A stretch of 64,000 nt of DNA. Source: an uncultured Steroidobacter sp. (GTDB taxonomy: Bacteria; Pseudomonadota; Gammaproteobacteria; Steroidobacterales; Steroidobacteraceae). The DNA is taken from NCBI GenBank assembly GCA_938008435.1, contig CALLKK010000010.1, forward strand, positions 1 through 64,000. The letters run 5' to 3'. Positions 1 to 10,085 of the stretch are shown here, piece after piece. The notes below the pieces were generated by a model. The model ran no database searches and was not told the DNA's origin. It worked only from the letters and a program-made list of their open reading frames with translations. Each line of letters begins with the position of its first letter. Position 1 is the stretch's first letter. The translations under genes and the position numbers were made by a program.

Positions 1-2
1 GC

Positions 3-47
3 TACCGTTCGCCGGCCGAGTTCGAGGCGATGAGCAAAGTTGCTTAG
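3..47 (+). CDS. IS3-family transposase OrfB, C-terminal tail (partial)
   Basis: The frame beginning at base 3 reads YRSPAEFEAMSKVA and ends in TAG. The YRSPxEFE signature close to the C-terminus is typical of the IS3-family OrfB (DDE) transposase. Only 14 residues are inside the window, so the catalytic core cannot be checked. The stop codon lies 30 bases before the element's end, a normal distance for this family. Confidence 0.7.
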   Translation, partial: YRSPAEFEAMSKVA

Positions 48-52
48 CAGCG

Positions 53-77
53 TGTCCACGATTTCGGGGGAAGATCA
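53..77. repeat. Terminal inverted repeat (right end) of the IS element
   Basis: The run from TGTCCACG at 53 to GATCA at 77 is the presumed right terminal repeat of the IS3-like element. The CA at 76-77 marks the boundary, because the integrase reading frame on the other strand is intact up to base 78 and meets a TGA made of bases 77-75. The matching left repeat is outside the window. Confidence 0.6.
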
Positions 78-602
78 ACGGAACCGCTTCGCCTCAGCCT
101 CATCCAGTCGGCGATCGCGCCACTTGCTACCTCCTGGTAGTTCGACACCCGCGATGGGATTGTTGAGATAGGGCATTCCCCATGCCTTTCGCGCTTTCTT
201 GAATACCGCACTGATCAGCATGAGATCCAGTCGAATGGTGTTTGCTGACTTGCCCTCACTCGCCCGCTCCTTCTTGAATTCACTGAAGTGCGCTGCTGTT
301 AAAAGCGAGAGCTTCAATGATGCGAGGTTACGCTTCTGCCAGGCTCGGATGCGCCGAAGCTCCTGCTTTGCGCCCTTCTTCGTCGGCGTCACTTCATTTG
401 CGTACCGCTCGAGCGCCTCAGACAACGTCATCTCGGACACGAAATCGGGACACGTGTCTTCGCCAGCTAAGAGCTGTCGCTCGATTCGAGCAGCCCACTG
501 CTCGGCTTCCGCCTTTGTATCGAACGAGCGAGTTTTCGGTGTGAAGCCTTTGATTCGAACGCGCGCACGCCAGACATCGCCACGCTTATCGATTGATGCC
601 AT
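75..602 (-). pseudogene. Phage/ICE tyrosine integrase, truncated by the IS insertion
   Basis: 175 codons starting MASIDKRGDVWRARVRIKGF. This is the N-terminal arm-binding segment, then the SAM-like core-binding domain (about residues 60-155) of a tyrosine recombinase. The frame stops just after SKWRDRRLDEAEAKRF, where the catalytic domain normally starts, so the whole R...H-x-x-R...Y catalytic part is missing. The stop codon is supplied by the first three bases of the inserted IS terminus. The gene lies beside tRNA-Phe and points away from it, as for integrases of elements that use the tRNA 3' end as attB. It is almost certainly inactive unless the catalytic part survives beyond the IS. Confidence 0.85.
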
Positions 603-680
603 CTCGGTCTCCAGAAGTTGAAGTGGAGACCCGTCTAGGAATCAAGGTTTAGCTGGCAGCTTGGACACGTGCGAAGGTCG

Positions 681-700
681 TGGTCCAAAACTGGTCCAAA
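681..700. repeat. Tandem TGGTCCAAA repeats between integrase and tRNA-Phe
   Basis: TGGTCCAAA occurs at 681-689 and 692-700, one helical turn apart, between the integrase start and the tRNA 3' end. Short direct repeats in this position are commonly integrase arm-type or excisionase sites. That role is inferred from location only. Confidence 0.4.
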
Positions 701-754
701 TGCAACGGCGTAGTCCGCGCGCAGCCTTTCAAGTCATTGAATTTGAAAGGGATA

Positions 755-830
<76 letters not shown>

Positions 831-1179
831 ATGCAGGGCGACCGGCTACTGGGCCAACTGGGAGCTGGCCAGAACAGGCGACAGCGGGAACCAGAAAGGA
901 ACCAGAAGGCCGCGTATTAAAACGGCGGACTCGCCGGGCGTCAAGGAAAAGCAGAAGGCGAGCGGATACACGGCCCAGGACGACCGGCATGAGCCCCGGA
1001 GGACAGCTCGCACCGAGACCTGCCATCGTATAACCCATTGAATTTAAAAGACCTTCTGAAGACGGCGACGTGCGCACGCTCTCGATGCCGCAGCGGGGGC
1101 AACTTTTCCAGGCGCCGCTGCGTTCGGGTCCAGTCGGCGCCCTTGGCGGGCGCTCTCTTATATTAGTAAGGAGCACAGG
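831..1179. other. Intergenic region between tRNA-Phe and egtB
   Basis: No coding frame here looks real. Visible items are a short inverted repeat GGCCA...TGGCC just after the tRNA, and CATTGAATTTAAAAG at 1036-1050. The latter nearly repeats CATTGAATTTGAAAG at 735-749 on the far side of the tRNA. A clear Shine-Dalgarno AAGGAG precedes the egtB start. I see no convincing promoter hexamers. Confidence 0.5.
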
Positions 1180-2457
<1,278 letters not shown>

Positions 2458-2467
2458 GGAGTCTTCA

Positions 2468-3436
2468 ATGCCCAAGAAACCGACAGCGCGTGCCGCTGAG
2501 CGTCGCAACACCCTCGCCGAGCGCGTGCTGGCCGGCTTGAATCAGCCGCAAAAAGAGCTCTCGCCGGTGTGGCTCTACGACGAGACCGGCTCGTCTCTGT
2601 TCGATGCCATCTGCGAGCTGCCGGAGTATTACCTGACGCGCACCGAGATCGCGGTCATGCAGAGGTACGCGACCGAGATGGCGCAGCACATCGGGCGGAA
2701 CGCGGCCATCATCGAGCTCGGCAGCGGCACGAGCTCGAAGACGCGGCTCTTGCTCGACCGCATCGAGATGCCGGCCACGTACGTGCCGATCGACATCGCG
2801 CGCGAGCATCTGCTCGATGCGGCCGCTGCGATCGCCCGCGACTACCCTGAGCTGAACGTCATTCCGGTGTGTGCCGACTTCACGGCGCCATTCGAACTGC
2901 CGGAAGCCGTGGCGCGCGCAGCGCGGCGCGTCGTGTACTTTCCCGGCTCGACGATCGGCAACTTCACGACGGACGAGGCGCGCGCCCTCTTGCGCCGCAT
3001 GCGCGAGATGATCGGGCGCGACGGCGCCGTGTTGATCGGCGTCGATCTGCGCAAAGACCCGCAAATACTGGAACGCGCGTATGACGATCCGGCAGGCGTG
3101 ACGGCGCAGTTCAACTTGAATGCGCTACGGCACTTGAACCGTACATTGGGCGCCGACTTCGATCCCGACGCGTTCGAGCACGCTGCGGTCTGGGTGGAGG
3201 ATCAAAGCCGCATCGAAATGCATCTCGTCAGCAAGACAGATCAGCGCGTACACATCGGCGATGCGGAAATAACAATCAGACGCGGCGAGCACATCCGCAC
3301 CGAATACAGTCACAAGTACACGCTCGAAGGGTTTGCGGAATTGGCTGCGCAGGCGGATTTGCGCGTGGCGCGAGTATGGACGGATCCGGATCGGTTGTTC
3401 AGCGTGCAGCTGCTCGCGCCGCGCAGCGTGCAATGA
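2468..3436 (+). CDS. egtD: EgtD, L-histidine N-alpha-trimethyltransferase
   Basis: 322 aa. SAM-dependent methyltransferase that trimethylates the alpha-amino group of histidine to hercynine, the first step of ergothioneine synthesis. Family marks are LYDETGSSLFDAICELPEYY near residues 36-55, the SAM loop ELGSGTSSKTRLLL (about 81-94), and the histidine-binding C-terminal part with RIEMHLVSK. The Shine-Dalgarno GAGGAG overlaps the egtB stop, so translation is probably coupled. egtA/egtC/egtE homologues are not adjacent, as in many proteobacterial two-gene loci. Cytoplasmic. Confidence 0.94.
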   Translation: MPKKPTARAAERRNTLAERVLAGLNQPQKELSPVWLYDETGSSLFDAICELPEYYLTRTEIAVMQRYATEMAQHIGRNAAIIELGSGTSSKTRLLLDRIEMPATYVPIDIAREHLLDAAAAIARDYPELNVIPVCADFTAPFELPEAVARAARRVVYFPGSTIGNFTTDEARALLRRMREMIGRDGAVLIGVDLRKDPQILERAYDDPAGVTAQFNLNALRHLNRTLGADFDPDAFEHAAVWVEDQSRIEMHLVSKTDQRVHIGDAEITIRRGEHIRTEYSHKYTLEGFAELAAQADLRVARVWTDPDRLFSVQLLAPRSVQ

Positions 3437-3523
3437 ATTAAGTGGCGTGGCCGGCGAGCGCCCCCTCCCCGAGGGCCCAGTGCTCGGCTTCGGCGTGTTT
3501 TACTCTAAGAGCTCGCCCGCGCT

Positions 3524-3793
3524 TCAGCCATAGTGACCGAACGCCCAACGCTGTCCGAAGTCGTAGTCGGGCGCGTCGTCTTCCTCGTCGACGAACCGAT
3601 CGAGCTCTTCGACGTCCGTGAGCAGCTCGAGGTCCATTTCGTACCACTCGTCGAAGTCCACCTCGTCGACATCGCCGCTCGTGTCCTGGAAGTAGATGAC
3701 ACGGTCCGCGTCGTCGACATTGATGACTTGATAGAGCTCACGGCTGCCTCGGTAAGCATACCAGCGACCTTCTTGCGGAATTAGGTTGTTCAT
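3524..3793 (-). CDS. Small acidic protein, paralogue of the one at 43532-43858
   Basis: 89 aa from the ATG at 3793, chosen because GAGG lies 9 bases upstream; a longer frame reaches 3838 without support. The protein is strongly acidic, with a compact N-terminal domain: GRWYAYRGSRELYQVINVDDADRVIYFQDT, then DEVDFDEWYEMD. The same pattern (G-x-WY ... LFEVVAVD-x-DD-x-VEVQ-x-FDG ... EEFD-x-D-x-W) occurs in the protein at 43532-43858. From memory this resembles a small gammaproteobacterial domain of unknown function (DUF6763). No function is known to me. It is single-cistron, convergent with egtD. Confidence 0.75.
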   Translation of the reverse strand: MNNLIPQEGRWYAYRGSRELYQVINVDDADRVIYFQDTSGDVDEVDFDEWYEMDLELLTDVEELDRFVDEEDDAPDYDFGQRWAFGHYG

Positions 3794-4544
3794 GTCGTCT
3801 GCCTCTACAGCGGCGCTCGGCATCTCGACACAACCCACGAGGGTCGGGTACCTGCTGCGACCGCTTGGTTTGATTTTGGTCAGCGTCCGTGACCCTGATG
3901 CGTTCGCGTCGGATCGAACCGCCCTTCGTCCGCAGGATCGTCATCGCAGATCAAAGCGTACGCTCGCCTCCTCGCGCCCGCGCTAAGAGCTTTCCGCGAG
4001 ATCGCTAGGCTGATCCACATGCGTTAGCACAACGTGACGTGGTCTGGGCCCGGTTCCTCGATCGAAACGCTCTCGAGCGTCGAGCGCTCTCGTACGATAA
4101 GAAGCAAGAGGCAGGCCAACACGGCCAGGCCTCGCAAAACCTAGGCTGACCCGCGCTGCCGAGGGCCCGAACGCGGCGGCGACCGCCGACCCAGTCAACG
4201 TTGTCATGCGAACGTCATCGCAGTTTTCGTGGGTTTCGAGCACCCACAGCGCTGTGGCAGGTGATGAGTTCGTGACCGATTTCTCGCGCACCAGGAGCTG
4301 GCTCGGGCAGGCTGGCAGCGTCGCTCGTGGTGCAAAACACGCACTCCGCGCACAAAGATCGAGCGCACGTGGCCGGCCATGCACGGTCTTCGAGCTGCTC
4401 CCTGACCCCGCCGGCAAGCGCTCGTGCAGCAAGAAACTGCGATCCGCCCGGCGGGAGCATTCTTCCTTCCGACGCGGATCACGGTTTGACGAAAGTCCCC
4501 TTCCCTATACTCCGTTCCCTGAATCTCCCAAGCTTTCACGCGCC
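3794..4544. other. 751-bp intergenic region without a convincing gene
   Basis: Long frames here have no family resemblance and out-of-phase codon use, so I call none. Visible structure includes ACGCTC-TC-GAGCGT near 4070 and GGTCA...TGACC near 3880. Just upstream of the next gene TTGACG (4486-4491) and TATACT (4506-4511) look like promoter hexamers, but their 14-base spacing is too short for a normal sigma-70 promoter. The region could hide a small RNA; nothing in the sequence proves it. Confidence 0.4.
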
Positions 4545-5618
4545 ATGGAGCTCACCGGAAGCCCTCAAGATCTTGCGCTGCTTCGCAGGTTCTCGCCGCT
4601 CGACGGGATGCGGCCCGAGAACCTGGTCGCCTTGGCGCGCAAAACGAGCCGACGCCAAGCGGCGCAATCGCGCCTGCTCTTCACGGAAGGCGACGAGGAA
4701 AAGCACACGTACTACCTGCTGAGCGGGACGGTCGATCTGCTGCAAGAAGGCGAGGTCATCGGCACGATCTCCGCCGGCTCGCCCAAGGCGAAGTATCCGC
4801 TCGCGCACGTGCTGCCGCGTCCCTACTCCGCGGTGGTGACCTCGCCCCGGGCGGAGTACCTGTTCATCGACAGCGAATTTCTCGACGTCATGGTCACGCT
4901 CGACCAGACGGGTGCGTATCACGTCGCGGAGCTGCGCGGCGGCGAAGAGAACGCGCCGGAGCCGGACGATTGGATGACCGCGCTCCTGACGACGAAGGCA
5001 TTCCACAAGGTGCCGCCCGCAAACATCCAGGCGATCTTCATGCGCTTTCAGCGCGTCGACTATCGCGCGGGCGAAGTCGTCATCAAGCAGGGGGACGTCG
5101 GCGATTACTTCTACGTCGTCGTCAAAGGCAAGTGTGCCGTGACGCGCGAGTCGCCGCTCAACAAGGAAGGCGTGAAGCTGGCGGAACTGTCGATGGGCGA
5201 TACCTTTGGCGAAGAAGCGCTCATCTCCGACGCGAAGCGCAATGCGAGCGTCACGATGCTGACCGACGGCGTGCTGATGCGCCTCGGCAAGGAAGACTTC
5301 CGCAGCTTGCTGAACGAGCCGCTCCTTCATTGGGTCGACTACGCGCAGGCGAAGCAGATCATCGCCTCCGGAGGCAAGTGGCTCGACGTGCGGCTGCCTT
5401 CTGAGTTCGATCAGTATCACGCCGAGGGCGCGCTCAACATTCCGCTCTACTCGTTGCGCTTGAAGATGAAGTCGCTCGATCGCGAGACGCACTACGTCGT
5501 CTGCTGCGATACCGGCCGGCGCAGCTCCGCTTGCGCCTACATCCTGTCCGAGCGCGGCTATCAGGCGAGCGTCTTGAAAGGCGGCCTCGTCGCCACCGAA
5601 ATCGCCGGAACGAAGTAG
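4545..5618 (+). CDS. Two cyclic-nucleotide-binding domains fused to a rhodanese domain
   Basis: 357 aa from the ATG at 4545; upstream codons in the same frame look non-coding. Two Crp/PKA-type effector domains (about 10-120 and 145-260) carry recognisable cNMP barrels, e.g. GEVVIKQGDVGDYFYVVVKG and LAELSMGDTFGEEALISDAKRNAS, the second close to a phosphate-binding cassette. The C-terminal 90 residues are a rhodanese domain with the loop CCDTGRRSS, so the active-site cysteine is present. There is no DNA-binding helix or membrane segment. A cyclic nucleotide could gate a sulfur-transfer or redox activity; this is inference. Monocistronic, with a hybrid kinase 228 bases downstream. Confidence 0.85.
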   Translation: MELTGSPQDLALLRRFSPLDGMRPENLVALARKTSRRQAAQSRLLFTEGDEEKHTYYLLSGTVDLLQEGEVIGTISAGSPKAKYPLAHVLPRPYSAVVTSPRAEYLFIDSEFLDVMVTLDQTGAYHVAELRGGEENAPEPDDWMTALLTTKAFHKVPPANIQAIFMRFQRVDYRAGEVVIKQGDVGDYFYVVVKGKCAVTRESPLNKEGVKLAELSMGDTFGEEALISDAKRNASVTMLTDGVLMRLGKEDFRSLLNEPLLHWVDYAQAKQIIASGGKWLDVRLPSEFDQYHAEGALNIPLYSLRLKMKSLDRETHYVVCCDTGRRSSACAYILSERGYQASVLKGGLVATEIAGTK

Positions 5619-5846
5619 CCGCCTCATGATGCGCATCTCTTTCCGACGCAGTGCCACGGTGCTGACGCTTGTCGCACCTCGACACCACACCGGTGCGTGC
5701 ACGCATCTGCGCGTGCCTCGTGAAGCCGTCACGGTGTTCTCGTGATGGCGCGCACGCCTGCCGATTGCCATGAGCAACGACGCAACGCACTTTAGGGTTT
5801 GCCCGCGCTGGCCGATGTAACTCGAAGAACGACCTCGGGGATCGGG

Positions 5847-8800
5847 ATGAGGGCGAAGGGCATTGTGGCGATATTGGCGGGCCAGGCATCGATCGTGGCG
5901 ATCCTGGCGATCATGCTCGCGCTGGCGCTCGCCAGCACGCCGCTGCTGCGCGAACACAAAGCCACCGTCGAGCACGTCAGCACGGAGCTGGCGGTGGCCA
6001 AAGCCGAAGCACTCGCCGAGGCATTGCTGGCCACCGGCGCCGATCGCGCGCATCGCGGCGAAACCTTCATCGCACGCCGCCTGCACGGCGCGCTTGCCTC
6101 TTCCACATCCGAAGCATCCCCGCAGAGCTTCGAGCAGCGCGCCATCGCGGCGCTCAAAGCGCAACCTGATCGTCCCTACTTCGAGCTCGTCGAAGAGGCA
6201 GAATCGGCGCGCCTGCTCTATGCACGAACCGATCGCGCCGACGGCGTGTTGATCCTGGAAACACCGCTCGCCCGCGAACAAGCCGCCATCGAGCCCCTCG
6301 TGGGCGAGCCGCAGCTGTCCGTAAGCACGGTCGCGTTGCTCGTGCTCGCCGTGCTGTGCCTCGGGGCGGTCGGCGTGCGCCATGTGCTGCGCGAGCTCGC
6401 GCAGCTACCTGAGCACGAACGGCGCACGACGATCGTCGAAGGGCTCAAGCTCGGCGCTGCGCATGGGCGGCACAATCTGCTACCATGGCTGCTCGCCCTG
6501 TGCGGGCTCATCTTCCTGCTCGATCTGGCGGGCAAGCTCGATGCGGCCATCGGCGTCGGTTATCTGATCGCCGTCGCACTGAGCTTGCGGTCGAACAAGC
6601 CCTGGCACGTCACCGTCATCGCCAGCGTCGCCGCGCTGCTATTGTGTCTCGCGCCGTTCGTCTCGCCCTATCACGCCAGCTCGTGGGCCGAGCTCGAGAG
6701 CCACGCGCTCACGCTGTTTGCGATCTTCGTCATGGGCTTTTTCGGCAGCGCCAACCTGCACAAGTCGCGTGCCGAAGCGCTGGCGCTCGCCGAAGCGATG
6801 CGCTCCCGCGACGAAACGGCCGAGCTGCGGGCGGCGCTCGAGCGGGCCGAGGCGGCCGAAGCACAGAATCGCCGCGTGCTCGAACGCATGCGGATGGCGA
6901 ACGAGTCCGCCGGCATTTCGGTGTTCGAATGGCTCATCGCCGAGGATCTGACTTACGTCGATGCAGGCAGCCCCTTCCTCAAGCGACTCGGCGACGGCAG
7001 CAATGTGTTCAAGGGCTCCGAATATGCCGAACGCTTCGTGCATCCCGAAGACCGCGAAGAGTGGCGCAATGTATTCCGGCGCGCGCTCAACGCGCCGCCG
7101 GGTCAGGACCTGTTCTCGCATCGCTACCGCGCGCTACTGCCTGGCGGCTCCATTGCCTACATTCAGATGCACGGTCGCGTCTTGCGCGATGCATCCGGTC
7201 AGCCGAGCAGCGTGCTGGCCGTCGATTGGGAGGTGACGCGCGAAGAAGAAGCCAAGCTCGAAATCGCTCGCCAAGCGCAGCAGCTGCGCGAAGCGCAGGA
7301 GCGGTTCCAACGCGCCGTCTCCGGTACGCAGGATGCGCTGTTCGAGTTCAATCTCGTGACCGGCGAGATGTGGCATTCGCCGCGCTTCATGGAGATGCTG
7401 GGCTACGACAGCGAGGAGACCGCGCCGACGAGCGGTCTTGAAAGCCTCGTGCATCCCGAGGATCAGCCGCGCCTTGCGAAAGCGATGATCGATCATCTGC
7501 AGAAGGGCACGCCGTACGACATCGAATATCGACTGCGCAAGCGCGACGGCGAATGGCTGTGGGTGCGCTCGCGTGCTGCCGCCGACGGCGGCGAGGACGG
7601 CAAGCCGATGTGGCTCGCCGGTTCGATTCACGACATCACCGCCGAACGCGCCGCACGCGAGGCGCTGCTGCGCGCGACGGAAGAAGCGGAGGCTGCAAGC
7701 CGCGCGAAGAGCACCTTCCTCGCGACCATGAGCCACGAGATCCGCACGCCGATGAACGGCATCATCGGCATGACGGGTCTGCTGCTCGACACCGACCTCG
7801 ACCGCGTCCAGCGCGACTACGCCGAGACGATTCGCGCGAGCGCCGATTCGCTTCTGACCATCCTCAACGACATTCTCGACTTCTCGAAGATCGAGGCGGG
7901 CAAGCTCGACATCGAACATCTCGAGCTCGACCTGCGCGCGAACGTCGACGACGTTGCCTCGATCATGGCCTTCCAGGCCGCCGCCAAAGGACTCGAGCTC
8001 ATCGTCAACGTGCGGCCCGAAGTGCCCGAGCGCGTACTCGGCGATCCGCAGCGCATCCGTCAGTGCCTGCTCAACCTCGTGGGCAATGCCATCAAGTTCA
8101 CCGAGCGCGGCGAAGTCGTGGTCGAAGTGTGCGCGCTCGGCTGCCAGAACGGACGCACGCTCGTGCACTTCGAAGTGCGCGACACGGGCATCGGCATCGC
8201 CAAGGAAGCGCTCGACAAGCTCTTCCAGCCGTTCACGCAGGCGGACTCCTCGACCACGCGGCGCTTCGGCGGCACGGGCCTCGGACTTTCCATCGTGCGC
8301 AAGCTCGTCAACATGATGGGCGGTCAATGCGGCGCCGAAAGCGAGCTTGATGTCGGTTCGACGTTCTGGTTCACGCTACCGCTCGAAGCGACGCTGGCGA
8401 CGCCCGAGAACAGCGAACGCAGCGCCGTGCTCAACGGGCGTCGCGTGCTGCTCGTCGACGACAACGAAACCAATCGACGCGTGCTCGCGAGCCAGATGGC
8501 GTACGAAGGCTGCGAAGTCGTAGCGGTCGCGAGCGCACAGCAGGCGCTCGAGACCTTGCGCGCGCCCGGCCAGGCGCCGTTCGACGTGGTCCTGCTCGAC
8601 TATCAAATGCCCGACATGGACGGCGCCACGCTCGGCGAAACCATCGTGCAGGCGCCGGACATTCCGCCGACACGTTTGATGCTGCTCACTTCGCTCGATC
8701 GCGCGGGCGACACGCAACGCTATGCCGAGATCGGCTTCGCTGCGTATCTGACCAAGCCAGTGCGCACGCGCGAGCTCATCGATTGCCTGCACCGCGCGCT

Positions 8801-9671
8801 GTCGCACGACGCGCAGGATTGGCACATGCACAGTCAGCCGATCATCACGCGCGGCATGCTCATTGCGACCGAGACGAAACGCTGCTACTCGGGACGCGTG
8901 CTCCTCGTCGAAGACAACGAGATCAATCAGCGCGTCGCACAGCGCTTCCTCGAACGGCTCGGTTGCGACGTCGACGTCGTGGGCGACGGTGCGCGCGCGG
9001 TCGAAGCCTACGAGCCCGGACGCTATGCCCTCGTTCTGATGGACATGCAGATGCCGGTGATGGACGGCATCGAGGCGACGCGGCGCATTCGCGCGCTCGA
9101 AGGGGACGGTCCGCGCACGCCGATCGTTGCCCTGACGGCCAATGCCATGATGGGCACGCTCGAGCGCTGTCTCGATGCGGGCATGGACGATTATTTGACC
9201 AAACCACTCGACATTTCACGCCTACAAAACGTATTGGATCGCTTTATGGGTAACGCAACCAACCGAAGCTCGAAGGACTCGCAGGGCGTGATGCGCGCTG
9301 CGACAGCAGACGTGGCCGTCCGCGCGCGGCTCAAAGAAGTGGCCGGGGACGACGTCGAGTTCATGGCCGAGCTGATCGAAGCCTTCCTCCAAAGCGGCGC
9401 CGAAACGCTCGAGGAGCTCGATGCCGCGCTCGCCGCCGGCAATACCGACGGGATCGCGCGCGCGGCCCACAAGCTCAAGGGCGCCTGCGCGAACTTGCGG
9501 ATCGATGGGCTGGCGCAAATGACGTTCGAGCTCGAAGAGCGCGCTCGGGAAGGTCAAACGGCCGATTGGGCCGCCGAAATCGAGCGCATCAAGACCGAGT
9601 ACCAGCGGGTGAGCGATGCGCTGCAAGGCGAGCTGGCCTTGCTGCAGATGGAGCAGCGCGCCGTCGGTTGA
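5847..9671 (+). CDS. Membrane hybrid histidine kinase with full phosphorelay (BarA-like): 2 PAS, HisKA, HATPase, 2 REC, HPt
   Basis: 1274 aa from the ATG at 5847; an upstream TTG in frame has no ribosome site. The N-terminal ~330 residues have a first membrane helix (about 5-30), an extracytoplasmic segment, then several more helices, followed by a coiled coil. Two PAS domains follow, then HisKA with H630 (MSHEIRTPMNG), an HATPase domain (NLVGNAIKF, DTGIGI, GTGLGLSIV), receivers with D918 and D1066, and an HPt domain with H1208 (AAHKLKGA). All phosphotransfer residues are present. A close paralogue lies at 14149-17883. The cognate output regulator is not obvious; the PleD-like protein at 18004 is one candidate. 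Confidence 0.95.
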   Translation: MRAKGIVAILAGQASIVAILAIMLALALASTPLLREHKATVEHVSTELAVAKAEALAEALLATGADRAHRGETFIARRLHGALASSTSEASPQSFEQRAIAALKAQPDRPYFELVEEAESARLLYARTDRADGVLILETPLAREQAAIEPLVGEPQLSVSTVALLVLAVLCLGAVGVRHVLRELAQLPEHERRTTIVEGLKLGAAHGRHNLLPWLLALCGLIFLLDLAGKLDAAIGVGYLIAVALSLRSNKPWHVTVIASVAALLLCLAPFVSPYHASSWAELESHALTLFAIFVMGFFGSANLHKSRAEALALAEAMRSRDETAELRAALERAEAAEAQNRRVLERMRMANESAGISVFEWLIAEDLTYVDAGSPFLKRLGDGSNVFKGSEYAERFVHPEDREEWRNVFRRALNAPPGQDLFSHRYRALLPGGSIAYIQMHGRVLRDASGQPSSVLAVDWEVTREEEAKLEIARQAQQLREAQERFQRAVSGTQDALFEFNLVTGEMWHSPRFMEMLGYDSEETAPTSGLESLVHPEDQPRLAKAMIDHLQKGTPYDIEYRLRKRDGEWLWVRSRAAADGGEDGKPMWLAGSIHDITAERAAREALLRATEEAEAASRAKSTFLATMSHEIRTPMNGIIGMTGLLLDTDLDRVQRDYAETIRASADSLLTILNDILDFSKIEAGKLDIEHLELDLRANVDDVASIMAFQAAAKGLELIVNVRPEVPERVLGDPQRIRQCLLNLVGNAIKFTERGEVVVEVCALGCQNGRTLVHFEVRDTGIGIAKEALDKLFQPFTQADSSTTRRFGGTGLGLSIVRKLVNMMGGQCGAESELDVGSTFWFTLPLEATLATPENSERSAVLNGRRVLLVDDNETNRRVLASQMAYEGCEVVAVASAQQALETLRAPGQAPFDVVLLDYQMPDMDGATLGETIVQAPDIPPTRLMLLTSLDRAGDTQRYAEIGFAAYLTKPVRTRELIDCLHRALSHDAQDWHMHSQPIITRGMLIATETKRCYSGRVLLVEDNEINQRVAQRFLERLGCDVDVVGDGARAVEAYEPGRYALVLMDMQMPVMDGIEATRRIRALEGDGPRTPIVALTANAMMGTLERCLDAGMDDYLTKPLDISRLQNVLDRFMGNATNRSSKDSQGVMRAATADVAVRARLKEVAGDDVEFMAELIEAFLQSGAETLEELDAALAAGNTDGIARAAHKLKGACANLRIDGLAQMTFELEERAREGQTADWAAEIERIKTEYQRVSDALQGELALLQMEQRAVG

Positions 9672-9739
9672 GCGAATGCTCAGGCCGCGGGCGAAACAGG
9701 ACCGGCCAGCCGCGAAACGTTGACGACCGCGCGGGGCGG

Positions 9740-10015
9740 CTACTTCGGCTCTTTCTCCACGTAGCCTGCGGGCTTTTCCGAACCGCCGCCGAAGAAGAAC
9801 TTCTCCATCTCGGCGACCAGGAACTTGCGCGCCTTGGGATCGATCGGCGTCAAACGATATTCGTTGATCAGCATCGTCTGATGCCGCAGCCAGCGCTGCC
9901 AGCCTTCCTTCGAGACGTTCTCGTAGATGCGCTGGCCGAGCTCGCCGGGATACGGTGCGTAGTCGAGACCTTCGGCCTCGGTGCCCAAGACCACACAATG
10001 AACCGTTCGCGGCAT
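9740..10015 (-). CDS. yggX: YggX, Fe(II)-trafficking / oxidative damage protection protein
   Basis: 91 aa. It begins MPRTVHCVVLGTEAEGLDY, where Cys7 is the conserved redox cysteine of the family, and ends with a short lysine-rich tail. YggX protects Fe-S clusters and is thought to act in iron trafficking. AGGAG precedes the ATG at good spacing. It follows mutY by 70 bases on the same strand, the classic mutY-yggX order; MutY contains a 4Fe-4S cluster. Confidence 0.95.
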   Translation of the reverse strand: MPRTVHCVVLGTEAEGLDYAPYPGELGQRIYENVSKEGWQRWLRHQTMLINEYRLTPIDPKARKFLVAEMEKFFFGGGSEKPAGYVEKEPK

Positions 10016-10085
10016 GTCAACTTCTCCTTTCAAGACCTTCCGGCTGTACGTACGCACCGGCGCGCCGATGGATCCGCGCTGTCGT

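Larger units (their letters stand above)
1..77 (+). mobile_element. 3' end of an IS3-family insertion sequence
   Basis: The first 77 bases look like the right end of an insertion sequence that continues to the left of the window. They hold the last codons of a transposase (stop at 45-47), then a short non-coding tail and a terminal repeat ending in CA at 77. Read inward, that terminus starts TGATCTTCCCCCGAAATCG, in line with the TG...CA ends of the IS3 family. The element is inserted into an integrase gene transcribed leftward. Without the left end, the exact IS and its target-site duplication cannot be named. Confidence 0.72.

Noticed and set aside
1159..1164. TATATT as a -10 of egtB
   Set aside because: Too close to the Shine-Dalgarno and start codon to allow the transcript to include them.
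3983..4432. Overlapping frames of 80-150 codons in the 3.8-4.5 kb gap
   Set aside because: No homology, no ribosome sites, several mutually overlapping frames.
4486..4511. TTGACG ... TATACT promoter before the CNB-rhodanese gene
   Set aside because: Spacer is only 14 bases, too short for a normal sigma-70 promoter; recorded in the gap entry only.
4536..6383. 615-codon leftward frame opposite the CNB-rhodanese and kinase genes
   Set aside because: Antisense shadow of two well-recognised genes, no family resemblance.
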